Shown piece after piece: positions 1 to 10,799 of a stretch of DNA of 64,000 bases. The translations under genes and the position numbers were made by a program. Under the pieces are notes generated by a model that worked only from the letters and a program-made list of their open reading frames with translations, was not told the origin of the DNA and made no database searches. Origin of the DNA: Fusarium oxysporum f. sp. lycopersici 4287 (Eukaryota; Ascomycota; Sordariomycetes; Hypocreales; Nectriaceae); NCBI RefSeq assembly GCF_000149955.1, contig NC_030988.1, forward strand, positions 4,626,618 through 4,690,617, given 5' to 3'. Every line of letters begins with the position of its first letter. Position 1 is the first letter of the stretch.

Positions 1-1640
1 TCAAAGTAGCACATGGCCGAAGGGTCTTTGGGTGGTAATAAGAGTTTCAGTGGCGAGTATTCGAGACGGAAAAGGCAGGGTAGCTCTAGCTAGTCCGACA
101 GAAGATCGTCCGGGCGGAAACGGAATTGTACGATGACAGATTCAGGTAGACGACGACTGCCGTACGATGCTCAATTCAAAGACGACCAACCTTGAACTTT
201 CAAGTAAAAAAATGGATCATCTTTCGGAGTTGTACAGTAATGAAATGACTTGAGGTTGAAAAGATAACGAAAACAAGGCATCGAGGCTGAGAGTCTTGTC
301 CACCGGTTTGGCGGCTCGAGAGCGACTTGCGTCAAACGGTTGGCTCGCTTTCAAGCGTTGGTCGCTGGACGAACCACCAGGTTTGGGAGAGTTGAATTGA
401 CCGAACCTTCCTAATTGCGTATCCTGCGCCGCTGCGCAAATTAATTCTCCTCTGGTTACTCTCCGGGCCCATAATGCAGGCTCATCTCTGCGTGTTCCAC
501 TTCACACATGCTACGCTACGCCCTTGAGAATAGGCTCTTCAAAGAAAGAAATGGTACCACCAGACTAATTCATTTAAGGCCAATCACCTGTGACTCTTCT
601 GATACATCGACAAGCGCGCAGTATCTCGTATGTAGGGTAAGATCTCCAATCCCTATACCCTAGCCCTCCATGCTAGTGCACGTGAGCTACTGCAGGGTAA
701 CCCATTATGTGATCAACTTCTGAGCTTCAACACCACATGGCCCTGCTGGATCTCAGTTGACAGTTGATGAGTAACTCCGGTGCTCAATTGTCTATCTATC
801 GCGCCATACTATTCAAATACACGTGATCAAAAGACAAAGGAACACCCCGTCATTGTTTGACCAGAGATCTGTCACCCGTAATGCGCAGGTACACGCGGGG
901 CATCTACACACACCTAAAAGGGTACGTGGGGTTATAGGAGAGGGGTACAGTATGAGTACTGACAGGGGCGGAATTGACGTATCATCTTACGGCGCGACCC
1001 CGAATCCGGCCTTCAGCTGAAGGATCGGCCGGTGGTCCCCACAAAGGGGAACCACCCGCCGGCGTGTAGGAACCAGCCGGCGGCGACGGATGGGTCGACC
1101 ACTTCCCCGATGAATTATCCTGGCTGTGCAAAGAGATCGAGCGGAGCGCGAGTGTTGAGAGCCGCGACAGCGCTCACATGCATTGATCAATTGGCCGTTG
1201 CATCCACATTGAACAGAGCAGCAACCCCTAAGGTGTATTGTGGAGCCCCGGTGCACCGTGCTTTCAAGTCGTGTAAGCGGGTGAACTGAGCTCACGAAAG
1301 TTGGTGGGGGGTACTAATATGCCACCGTAAGAGACGAGAAGCAACAACACGCTTTAGATGAACAGGCAATAGAGGTTTTTATGACTGATCAATACGGCGG
1401 GCAATTTCATCGATGCGCTGCTCTTGGCTTTATTGGAAGTGGACAATTACTGAGGAACTCAAATAGCATTGACAAAATTTCAAGGCTTGGTGTTTTCACA
1501 TGGACGATCATGAACGCTCATGTTGTCGTGAGATGACTGTGTCATTAGTCTTGGCTGCCACAACAGTCAAAGCATTTAGGGCTCTAATAGCTCATTCCAA
1601 AAGTCAAACGTAGACTTCAGTATCATCCTTGTCCTTCCAT
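1..1640. other. Intergenic stretch without a supportable gene
   Basis: Short open frames occur on both strands around 820-1290, in a locally GC-rich block, but none shows a recognisable motif, splice signals or a convincing start context. I see no tRNA and no transposon ends here. Confidence 0.5.
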
Positions 1641-2344
1641 CCATCCAAACATCCATGGCCTGGTCTTACTGCCCGTCGCTTTCACCCTAATCCTTGACTC
1701 GAGATCAACCTTGCTTGTTCTATTCGTTTCTCTCTCCTCCTTTCCTTCCCGTGATGATCGATTCGTCATTGGCACCCCCTTTTCAACATTACCGCCTTGT
1801 TGCTCGATCCTCGTTCCTAGCGACCCTGGTTACCGCTCGACGACTTTCACCAATGACATATCACCAGACTCTGTATTACGACTCCGCCTGAAGACAACAA
1901 CGTTGAACCTTGATGCTTGTTCGGAATCGCTTGTCTTTTTGATTCGTATAAAATATTGTGAATCCCCCTTATACTTGATCACTTCTTCAGAGATGCTTGC
2001 ATCATACCTTCCGGACTTCGGTCTTCCTCTCATTCAATCCCATCTGTACAACCTCCTGATGACTTGCTTTAATACTGAGGAATCAACGACTCCCTTACAT
2101 ATTTTATCACACTATCGGGGAAGTGTCAAGAAGCTTCTCCTAAGGTCACTATCACGTTGCCTCCTGCATCACCTTATGTGAGTATGACGAGTAATGTTCT
2201 GTACTGGAGGCTAATCTTATTCCCGCAGCACAAAGATATTCGGCCACACCTGAACTTGAACGGCTTCCACATTGCCAAATATCTTCTCCTTAGCATTATA
2301 AACCTCCTTTAGAAGACACACAAGACATTGCTTCTGCCGACAAC
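1640..2344 (+). promoter_or_regulatory. Pyrimidine-rich leader with a 5'-UTR intron
   Basis: The stretch is rich in C and T up to about 1850, as in many fungal promoters and leaders. A clean intron lies at 2178-2228 (51 nt): donor GTGAGT, a branch-like CTAAT about 12 nt before the end, acceptor CGCAG. No long frame joins across it into the downstream mini-gene, so I read it as a 5'-UTR intron. Several upstream ATGs open short frames, the longest starting at 1711, which could dampen translation of the mini-protein. Confidence 0.5.
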
Positions 2345-2503
2345 ATGGCCAACGCTTGTGCCCACCAGTTTCGAATGATCAAATCAGACAATACTCTGGT
2401 CCAGTGGATTTGCCAACACTGTCGCTCTGGTCCTCATTGGATGATTTGGGAATGTACATATTGTAAGCTGCATCTATGCCGACCTTGCACGCAGTCTGCT
2501 TGA
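2345..2503 (+). CDS. 52-residue Cys-rich (CxxC) mini-protein
   Basis: The start codon sits in a strong fungal context (ACAACATGGC) and the frame runs 52 codons to TGA. The protein begins MANACAHQF and has paired cysteines: C23-x2-C26, then C37-x2-C40-x4-C45-x2-C48, with nearby His residues (H25, H31, H43). This spacing fits one or two structural zinc sites (inference). Two Trp residues lie between the pairs (W32, W35). There is no signal peptide or membrane segment. The upstream 51-nt intron supports transcription. It resembles small conserved fungal proteins of unknown role as far as I can recall, but I cannot search. It converges on the Zn2Cys6 gene about 490 bp downstream. Confidence 0.6.
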   Translation: MANACAHQFRMIKSDNTLVQWICQHCRSGPHWMIWECTYCKLHLCRPCTQSA

Positions 2504-2988
2504 GACTGTGTCGAAAGCTCCTCGGCCAAGTCAGTGTATGGCATTCACGCGCGGACTGGGTGTGACTTCAATGTGTTTTGCAGTGCTATTTTGTCATGTC
2601 TTGGCTGTTGGGGCCGACCTGACGGACACGGTGTGAGGATCAATGCAACCGGATGGACGGCTTGTCCGTTTTCAGGAGGCGCATATTCATATTTATATAT
2701 AGAGAGAAAAAAGATTCAGCATTCATTCTAAGTATAGAAGCGCGAAATTACCTTGATAAGAAAGAGAAGGAAAGAAAATAGCAAGTGCCATGCGATGACC
2801 CCTTGATCCGTTCTAAATTTGGTGGAAACAGAAGACACCATTCAGAGCAATGACACTCCTTCGTGGTCTCTTATGGCGCGTATGAATCAGTTCCAAAATG
2901 CCATGCCATGACGATGATTATGATAAAATGATAGTGAGAGTCATCAGGACTGATCTCCAAGTCCCGGTGGGAAACATCTTCGACCCTA
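2504..2988. other. Convergent intergenic region (two 3' ends)
   Basis: This separates the mini-gene (+) from the Zn2Cys6 regulator (-). It holds an AT-rich patch near 2685-2715 that could serve polyadenylation. No further gene is seen. Confidence 0.5.
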
Positions 2989-5900
2989 TCACTGCCGGTG
3001 CGATGTGTTTATCTGCAAATGGTGAGGCATGGATCGTAGATGCCCTTGGACGCACATTTGATGAGGCATCGGAGGCTGCGCAGCCATGAGAACAGGCCTT
3101 GGAGTATGGCAGCCAGGTGTGCTTGTGCCGCTCGAGAAGCTCGAGTTGGGCCGAGGATCATAGCTGAAAAGATCTCTCTGCAGGCCTTCTAGAATATGCA
3201 TGTCCGTTAGAAGTGCGCTCGTTGCTGTTGCCGACTGTCGCAAGAACTGGATCGTCTTGTGGAACAGTGTTCGGAGGAGTTCTTCATCCACGTAAGTGCG
3301 AAGGATTCGGTCACGGAATGCAGCTGATAAGATTAAGAGGTTGCCCCATTGCCTAGAACGTGGTCAGTTTGAGGTGCAGGCAGTTCGTAGGAGGGAGGAC
3401 ACACGCGTGAGCTGTGCCGAAAACATTGGTGATAATCGGCCTTTTGTCTCCGAGACCATGGAAGGCACGGGTGCTCTCGATAAGCGCCTTGATGCCCTTT
3501 TTGGCCAACTCGACAACTTGAGGATCGATATCGCCATGCGTTCTGGCTTTGGGGTGAATGGCAGGTGCAGTGATATCCTGTCGAAACTCGGAGCTGACGC
3601 TGGGAAAGTTGGGGCTTGATGCATGGTTCTTGAGGGAGTGCGAGAACTGCAGAATTTGTCGGATGAATGGGCGGTAAGTGATAACCTGAGCTCCCCAGTA
3701 CTTTGCCCGCAGTCTTGCAGCCAGAATATCGTCTGCGGGTGGATCATCCTCTCTGAATGCGAAGCTGGGAGCGACCCAATGCATGCCCGAGACAGCATCA
3801 GAAACAAGGTCGACATTTCGGAACTTATCCTTGCATGGTTTAGCCGAATCCTCAGGGGCGTAGAACATTCGGTGGATTCTGTTGAGATGAGTTCGCAGAT
3901 ATAGCTGTCCTGGGTAGCTGTCCAGGATACGCTGGTCGAAACCTTGCAAGAGACTCATGTTGGGGTGCGGCATGTCATCTTCGTACGAGAGCAACCCCGA
4001 TGGAGGGAGTTGAAGCTCCGCAATAAGATCACTTTCTAACTGCAGGCAAGTCCAGAATGTGAGAGCAAGTTGGTTGTACTCGGTTTCCTGAATGAGCTCG
4101 CTATTTCGCTTGATTCGTCTCATTTTGTCCAAGCTCCTGGCATCTTGTTAGTCACTCATTACCTGTGTTTTATTGAAGGCCTTAACACTTACGGTCGCAT
4201 AATGGCCTGCAGCTTGTGGCTGGCCATGTAAATGAAAGCAAAACTCTCCATTGGTCTACCCAGCTGGCCATGATATAACCCAGCAAAGATGTTGGCGTAC
4301 ACATTCTTCATGTTGTTGTAAGCGCCAGTGTGGTTGCCAAGGATATCCGTAGCATATGCAAAGTACTCTAAGCCAGGAATAACCTCGCAGTTTTTCTTGG
4401 GGATGTGACCAGCGCCGGAATCACCCATGCCACGAATTGATGGGCAGTTGTCAGGGTTCTCGCCCGCTTCTGCCTTTGGTGAGGGAAGACCTGATGAGTG
4501 CGAGTGCGATGGATATTCTGGGCCAGAGCATCGATTGGCCCTTGGTGGGATGGCTCCATTGCAAATGACTGGGCTGTCATGAGAAGGAGGCTCTGTAGGA
4601 TGGACGACATCGGGCACATTATTGCGGCGAAGACAAACTTTACCCAGAGCCAGAACCGTGAGAACTAGAGCAGTGTGGATGGACCGATCTGGTCGACCAG
4701 TGCGAGATGGCGCGGGTGGTGGTGGCTCGGAGCCATCCGGCCCCGGCGATCGTTTTCTCTTTGAGCCTGCAACTTCTTCCGTCTGCGAGCCTCCTCCAAC
4801 GGCAAAGGTGGGCTTTGATGTTTGTGGTTTTGCTGAACGTGGCTGTGATGCTGGGAGGTTATCCAGAAAGTGTCTGACCCAATAGTCCAAAAGCTTAGGT
4901 TGAATAATAGGGTGCATGTTGAGAATGTTCTCCTTAAAACTTTCCACATACGCCCACACTTTCGTCTCAGAGAAATCGGGATTGCCATCAACCAAAACGC
5001 CTCCCTTGTATTCCACTTGATCAGGAGGGCTGAGTCCACCAAGCTGGCCCCAATCAGTCGCTGGCGAAGGGGAAACCATATTGGATGAATCGTCCACCAT
5101 GTCCAAGTTAACATAGTCGGTCGGTTCTCGAATACGTCGCGATGGGTGAGAATCTTCACCTCGGCCATAAACAATCAGAACGCCTCTGTTCTGTTCTTGG
5201 CTGATGGGATATTCGCTAATGTATCGAACACCTTCGCGCTCAACGTGATGTTTTGTAAGCTCCCGAATGGAAGGCCATTCCAAGAGCAGGCCTGCCAAAG
5301 TCGTATGATTGATGGGAATCGCGGGCTCACCAGGGGGAACGGGTGGGCCTGGCTCTACCTCCATCTCGTCCTCAGCCATCATACGCAGTGGCATAGGCTC
5401 CGACGATGGGTGGTCGCGATGGGCGCCATTATAGTACGGGTCTACAGAACCGCTGTTGGCAACGTAAGGCGATGCTGGCGCTCGCTTGTATTCGTCCTCC
5501 ACTGACAGTTCCGTCTCGGGAGCTGATGTCGCAATACGCTTGGACAAAAGGGACTCAATCTGGACCAATCTCTGGTCAAATCCCCCTAGATGCGATATGA
5601 TCGAGTTCAGCGAAGTCTGAGCCGAACCGAGGCATTCTAGAATGTCGGCTTGAGCCTTATCCGCCCTGTTAAACATCTTAGTTTTTGCTTCCAAGTCAAT
5701 GAAAAGTTTCATGAAACCTACGCTTTGGGCACCGGGTCGCGGTATTTGCAATCCACTCGCTTTTCCTTGCAAGTTCTGCATGGTTTCATTTCATCGCACT
5801 TGGCCTTCAGATGCCGACAGCTGTCGCATGCCTGCCTCCAGTTAGAACTTGCGCTCTTCCAATTCTCAAGAGGCTTATACCTGAGAAGCTCGATTGTTCT

Positions 5901-6499
5901 TCTTCTTAGCCGGGCCAGACGACGAATAGACATCATAGAAGGGTTCGTGAGGAATTGAAGGATAACCTCCATGTTGCTCATAGGGCGTCTGATGGGGTAC
6001 GGAAGTAGCCGGTAGGAAGCTGGGCGCACGATAGTCACCCAGTGTCGGATGCATAGAAGGCGCGTCTTCATAATTCACGTGTCGCGGTGGATTATCAAGG
6101 TATGTGCCAGGAGGCGGAGGAGGTGGTGGGAGCGAGGTCGGCGGGTGATGTGGTGTTGACAACATCCCTTCAGACGCATGGCCCGTCGAGTTAGGTTGGT
6201 GTCCATCCTCAGTACGGCCCCGTTTTACGGGAGGATCTCTTGGGCCGTACGGCGGGTATGGGTAATCCGTTGGATGCGCTGGCGATGGCGGCGGACGTGG
6301 ATGCTGCTGCGCGTGCTGCTGCTGTGGTGGGTGTTGAGGCTGTTGTTGCTGTTGGTGATAGTCTTGGACAGGAGGATGGGGCTCTAGTTCGCGATGACAA
6401 ACGTTAGACAGGTCAAGGAGGGCAATGCCGAGAAGAGCTTGGAGGAGGAAGGGAAGAACTATGATGGACAGTACCGGCTGAAAGTGAAAGAGTACTCAT
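2989..6499 (-). CDS. Zn2Cys6 fungal transcription factor
   Basis: Six exons on the minus strand: 6475-6499, 5881-6383, 5722-5831, 4193-5665, 3405-4136 and 2989-3352. All joins keep phase and give 1068 residues. The start is a 25-nt first exon reading MSTLSLSA, followed by a Q/P/H-rich segment (about residues 10-110). The binuclear cluster spans an intron: C178-x2-C181-x6-C188-x5-C194-x2-C197-x6-C204, preceded by a basic KKKNNRASQ stretch. The long C-terminal half has the helical pattern of the fungal-specific transcription factor domain. Acidic and Pro-rich segments lie between, around residues 260-300. The family binds CGG-type DNA sites in the nucleus. The target pathway cannot be read from the sequence. 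All five introns are 49-91 nt. The gene appears intact. Confidence 0.92.
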
Positions 6500-7338
6500 T
6501 TCGAAATCAGGCTGAGAACTTGTGGAACTTGGAGAGGGGCTGCGTCATGGCGAACCACCAGGCTGCCTTGTCGGGTTGCACAGCATTTTAAGTCAGTCCC
6601 TGCTCTGCATCAAACCCGGAAGACCGGAGGGACGAGATTGACCCCTCGTTTGCAGAAATTACGTACATCATGGTTATCAAGGGGATGATCTTGATTTTCC
6701 TCTCTGCACCCATGGAATGTAGCATGACCGCGCGCTGTTGGTTGCTTGTCCGAAATCTAACCTCGCGCACTTCTGCCCCATAAGGCAAGGTGACGTTTCA
6801 GGACCCACAAAAGCGTGGGATGTGCCGTTCGTGCCTCGAATGCCATTTCAGCTCCAAGCTTGGACCCGCGCGACAGGGGTCTTTGATCGTATCTCGCCAC
6901 ACCCAGGATGCTGAACAAGGTTGGCGCACGGGGCTGTTAGCGGCATAGTGTTGCCTCCAGGTCGTCATGTATACAGTGTCATCTCAAGAGTAACGGCCGA
7001 TCATCCCCGCTGGTCCCTGACATCTTTCGCTAGCGGGCAATTGTCATTAGCACGCGTCCACCACGATAACAACCATGTAGACGAAACGCACTAGCCAATT
7101 TCGATTGAGCAACATCTCAGACGTTGGTGTAAACCCCACGCGAGATGGACATGAATCTGGCCATCATATCAATTCCACGTTTAGCACAATCTTGGATGCT
7201 TTTCCCCTTCCAAGATCCTCTGACAGAGCGGCTTCTTTTTTTAATAAAAAAAACTGTGGCTACCTCCTCCCGGAATCTATCTTACTCTCTTGATGTATTA
7301 GACATGGGAATCGTCTCATACTGACATAGCATCCTATC
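6500..7338. other. Divergent promoter region
   Basis: This lies between the Zn2Cys6 gene (-) and the small gene at 7339 (+) and should hold both promoters. I see no repeats or RNA genes in it. Confidence 0.4.
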
Positions 7339-7738
7339 ATGATCTTTATAAATTTGTTCGAAAAAGTAGGCCTTGTCGGGAGTCTAGACGAAGATACAAG
7401 TGATATTTATACCGAAGCAAGTGACTACGAGGTTGGGAGTAATTTCAATAATGAGGTGGGCAAGCCCGTTCTGACTTTTACATTGATCTTAATCATTCAC
7501 AGTTGACGACACTCGGTGAACGTCAGAAAGAAATCGCCTTTCAAGTCTTATTGGATCTTTTCTGCCCGCAAGTATATCAGCAAGTATTATAAGAAACCAT
7601 CTAACGTGATTGCAGACGGTACAAAAGAATCAATATTCTCCAGACTCGATACTCCGTCTTCTGGATCTACGCAATCGCTTTGTATGTTTTCTTCAAGTTG
7701 GAGATTTGTTTCGGCGCATATATAATCGCGCGAAATAG
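7339..7738 (+). CDS. Small three-exon hypothetical protein (102 aa)
   Basis: Exons 7339-7455, 7503-7571 and 7616-7738 join in phase 0. Intron 1 (47 nt) has GTGGGC...CACAG. Intron 2 (44 nt) has GTATAT, a perfect CTAAC branch and GCAG. An in-frame stop sits 12 nt before the ATG, so the start is well defined. The product begins MIFINLFEKVGLVGSLDED, is acidic in the first third, then carries helical, Leu/Arg-rich stretches (LLDLF; SILRLLDLRNRF; DLFRRIYNR). No family is recognised. Two consensus introns in so short a gene argue against chance. The end at YNRAK is abrupt, so it could be the 5' remnant of a longer gene. Confidence 0.6.
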
Positions 7739-8190
7739 CTTCTCGCTCTCCCAAATAAGAACATGTATCTATACTAGTACGTTCATGTAGCTGAATCAAA
7801 TCGTTGCCAGGTACTACATGCACTGAGTATTATCAAAAAGTCATCTGCTGAACACAGATACAAGAGACAAGAACGTTCAGCACCAATCGTCCATGAGCCT
7901 CTTCTGATGCCATCTCGTACACCATTACAACAAGACTTTTGACCGTAGTCGCTTCCAATAGGTTGACTCCTGGCCTGTACCAATGGCAATTCGCGCTTTG
8001 AACTTCTTATTGTTGCTCTTGTCCATCCGCAGCTCAATGTTCTTCAGTAATTTCATTTCTCAAATTTTTGACTTCACATTGCCCTAAATCTAATCACTAA
8101 CCTCACCAATTGCACTTGGCCTTGAATTCCCATCATCTCTTCTCTATTTACCTTCTCTTTCTTTTATTCCTCTTTTTACGCTCAATTACC
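7739..8190. other. Intergenic
   Basis: AT-rich and pyrimidine-rich towards 8190. No supported gene. It would include the 3' ends of both flanking genes. Confidence 0.4.
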
Positions 8191-9663
8191 TTAATTAGTA
8201 TCTGCATTCAAGTTAGTAACACCCATCATCAAGTCAGGATGCAATCTCACCTCTATCGTTGCTACATTTCTTTTGGTTTCTTCTGATCCTCCAATCGCAT
8301 CAACGTCGCCATGCTGTATTCGTTTCTTAATTATATTAAGAGCGCTATCCAGCATACGCAAAGTGTTTTCATCCTTCATATATTCGTTGGTTATCTTAGG
8401 GTCGTCGCGCTGTGTCTCCAACACCTCCAACCAAATCGTGATATCACACGATCTCAGAATGTGGCCGGTTATGGAAACCGTGACTTCTAATCGAACAACA
8501 GCATGTACGGTCCCGGGCGGGAACCAGATGGTCTGCTTTGGTCTCAAAACCACGTACCGAACTTTGCCGTTATTATACCCACGGTCCTTTCTCCAAGCCT
8601 CTCTGTCTTCCTTCGAGAAATTAGCCATGAACAAAAATCCCAACTTCCCTTGCTGAACTGTGATCCAGGTGCCCCAACCGTTGCTGTCAATATGAAAGTC
8701 GGAATTCGCCCCCGCCTGGCCTATAAGCATGCCTTTCTCAAACATTTTATACTGCCACACCTCAACCGTTGATGCAGCGTCTCTTTGAGCGGATTTGTTT
8801 TTAAGGCTACCATCTTGAATGAAATGAAGCAATCGACAGTGATAGGATACTAGGAACTTCGGGTGAACGTTTGGGAACGGGCATCGACAATCTAGCAAAT
8901 TCCATGGGTCCTTGGGCGTCCCGTCAGTTAGAAATTTCTCAGCGACCTCCCTTATCGTGCGCTTTTCGTAGGATTCTTTTAGTCTGGGACGGCTTGAGGG
9001 CTGCACATATACCATGAGATCTTCATCATGTCTCCACTGATCGAATGTTTCTTTGATAGGTAGTTCGTCTGATTTCCATTGAAGAGGCTGCTGATTTTCA
9101 GCGATGATTGGAACCTTGCTATCGATCACAGCCTTTTCGCAATCCTCATCGCTGGTGCAAAAACGGATTTCTATATCGCCTTGGCTTTCATCTGTGTTGG
9201 GGTGTGAAGCGACAACCAGATGAGAATAAAGATTCTTGGCAGTTTGTTCACCATGGGTGATTGCTTCTTCGCCAGCGCAGAATCTGCTCTTGAGATCTTC
9301 CAGAGCCTTCTTTTTCCATTCTTTATATTCTTGGGGGGTATTGTAGGGATAAGTTGCATTTAAAGGTTGGCTAGCAACTGGGAATTGCTCTCCTTGTTTT
9401 CCAGTCTTCGGGCGGCATCTCCACTGGTTCTTTTTTGAATGCGATTTTTTGCAATGGGGGCAAATTTCTGCATCCTGTGCCTTGCGGGCTCTACTGAAAT
9501 GATGAGCTTGGCGCACATGCCTGCCTATGTCTGATTCCGATTTCGGTTCCTTATGGTTCCATTTACAGATCCCGGGTTGTCTCTCAACAGCTAAATGTGC
9601 GTCCTCTGGGCCAGTGACAGTAATTTGGGTCGGGCGCTCATTGGTGATATTTGTTAATAGCAT
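8191..9663 (-). CDS. JmjC-like (2OG/Fe cupin) protein with Cys/His-rich N-terminus
   Basis: A single-exon frame of 490 residues. The C-terminal half carries a JmjC signature: H324-x-D326 (DFHIDSNGWGTW), K340 in a QQGKLGFLF strand, and H387 in WFPPGTVHAVV. These are the expected Fe(II) ligands (H, D, H) and a candidate 2-oxoglutarate-contacting Lys. The N-terminus has a C33...H37...H49...H54 pattern and C68-x2-C71-x3-H75-x7-C83, likely zinc-binding or degenerate finger elements. Family members hydroxylate proteins or demethylate histones. The substrate here is unknown and no PHD, JmjN or ARID domain is visible. It starts just downstream of a 12-bp minisatellite, so its promoter is repetitive. 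The lack of introns is unlike its neighbours. Confidence 0.7.
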   Translation of the reverse strand: MLLTNITNERPTQITVTGPEDAHLAVERQPGICKWNHKEPKSESDIGRHVRQAHHFSRARKAQDAEICPHCKKSHSKKNQWRCRPKTGKQGEQFPVASQPLNATYPYNTPQEYKEWKKKALEDLKSRFCAGEEAITHGEQTAKNLYSHLVVASHPNTDESQGDIEIRFCTSDEDCEKAVIDSKVPIIAENQQPLQWKSDELPIKETFDQWRHDEDLMVYVQPSSRPRLKESYEKRTIREVAEKFLTDGTPKDPWNLLDCRCPFPNVHPKFLVSYHCRLLHFIQDGSLKNKSAQRDAASTVEVWQYKMFEKGMLIGQAGANSDFHIDSNGWGTWITVQQGKLGFLFMANFSKEDREAWRKDRGYNNGKVRYVVLRPKQTIWFPPGTVHAVVRLEVTVSITGHILRSCDITIWLEVLETQRDDPKITNEYMKDENTLRMLDSALNIIKKRIQHGDVDAIGGSEETKRNVATIEVRLHPDLMMGVTNLNADTN

Positions 9664-9695
9664 AGGTGTAGCTGGGCTAGACCTAGGTTATCAGG

Positions 9696-9845
9696 GTGCT
9701 TAGTGAGGAAGTGCTTGAGGAAGTGCTTGAGGAGGTGCTTGAGGAAGTGCTTGAGGAGGTGCTTGAGGAAGTGCTTGAGGAAGTGCTTGAGGAAGTGCTT
9801 GAGGAAGTGCTTGAGGAGGAAGTGCTTGAGGAGGTGCTTGAGGGC
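9696..9845. repeat. 12-bp minisatellite (GARGTGCTTGAG)n
   Basis: About 12 tandem copies of a 12-bp unit, alternating GAAGTGCTTGAG and GAGGTGCTTGAG, with one 3-nt slip near 9816. Since 12 is a multiple of 3, it leaves open frames encoding (VLEE)n on one strand and (LKHF)n on the other. I do not regard these as genes. It lies 33 bp upstream of the JmjC start codon. Confidence 0.9.
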
Positions 9846-10401
9846 AAGACAACAATGCTTTCTCAGAGTTCTAGCCACATGCGACCAACTTTGCTTTTCG
9901 ACAACCGGTATTCAAAGGGCTGCCATGCCCCCTGCATAGCGGTGAGGCTACGATAACCAGACATGAAGATTCTATTCGCACTCCCCTCGAGCAAACCCGG
10001 CTCTGTTCAAACGAGGCTGTTGGGACATCCCAACCCGTCCCCCAACCAGCCAGCCATTGACTGCATTTCGTTCTCTCGTACCCTGCAACTACTTCGCTCT
10101 CTCGAACCTGCATTGCGTACCTTTCATTAGCAGGGATCTAGAGAGAGCGCCCAAAAGATGGTTCACGCTACCGTATATATCCTTTGCTTCTACCGAGGCT
10201 CTTAAATTACATACAATACGCTTCTGGTCTTGTCTTGATCTGTTTCTCCTCATTGTTAATATAAGTATACCACACATAGAAAACATCTAGAGTTCCTGAA
10301 CAAAGATCTCATGAACTACGCGCCTTGAAGTTCGTTGTGGGGGGCGCTAGTCCCCGATTTGCATTAGGCTGATCGGAGGTACGTTCTAAGATTAAATAGG
10401 T
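9846..10401. other. Intergenic between two minisatellites
   Basis: No gene supported. A TATATATC element occurs near 10171. The stretch would hold the promoter of the plus-strand gene at 10800 or the upstream region of the JmjC gene. Confidence 0.35.
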
Positions 10402-10790
10402 CCGCCGAATTTCTCGTCCCGCTGAATTTCTTGCCCCGCTGAATTTCTTGCCCCGCTGAATTTCTTGACCCGCCGAATTTCTCGTCCCGCTGAATTTCTC
10501 GTCCCGCTGAATTTCTCGTCCCGCTGAATTTCTTGCCCCGCTGAATTTCTTGACCCGCCGAATTTCTCGTCCCGCTGAATTTCTCGTCCCGCTGAATTTC
10601 TCGTCCCGCTGAATTTCTTGCCCCGCTGAATTTCTTGACCCGCCGAATTTCTCATCCCGCTGAATTTCTCATCCTGCTGAATTTCTCGTCCCGCTGAATT
10701 TCTCGTCCCGCTGAATATCTTGCCCCGCTGAATTTCTCATCCCGCTGGATTTCTCGTCCGTCCCGCTGAATTTCTGGACCCGCCGAATCT
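10402..10790. repeat. 17-bp minisatellite with higher-order structure
   Basis: About 22 copies of a 17-bp unit close to CCGCTGAATTTCTCGTC. Variants ending CGTC, TTGCC or TTGAC recur in the same order (CCGCC-type, two CGTC, TTGCC, TTGAC), giving a roughly 85-bp higher-order period in the first half. The array ends about 10 bp before the ATG at 10800. Because 17 is not a multiple of 3, the open minus-strand frame repeats every 51 nt. It is not treated as a gene. Confidence 0.92.
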
Positions 10791-10799
10791 CTTATTATC

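Noticed and set aside
1711..2181. 156-residue frame in the leader of the mini-gene
   Set aside because: Pyrimidine-rich low-quality composition, and the splice donor at 2178 lies within its last codons. Better read as leader with upstream frames.
9654..9956. Open frames encoding (VLEE)n or (LKHF)n
   Set aside because: They are products of a 12-bp tandem repeat, which leaves several frames open automatically. No flanking protein-like sequence.
10392..10655. Minus-strand frame with a 17-residue repeat
   Set aside because: By-product of the 17-bp minisatellite read over three units. No start context and no unique sequence.
10402..10790. CRISPR-like array
   Set aside because: The 17-bp units are directly adjacent with no spacers, and the organism is a fungus.
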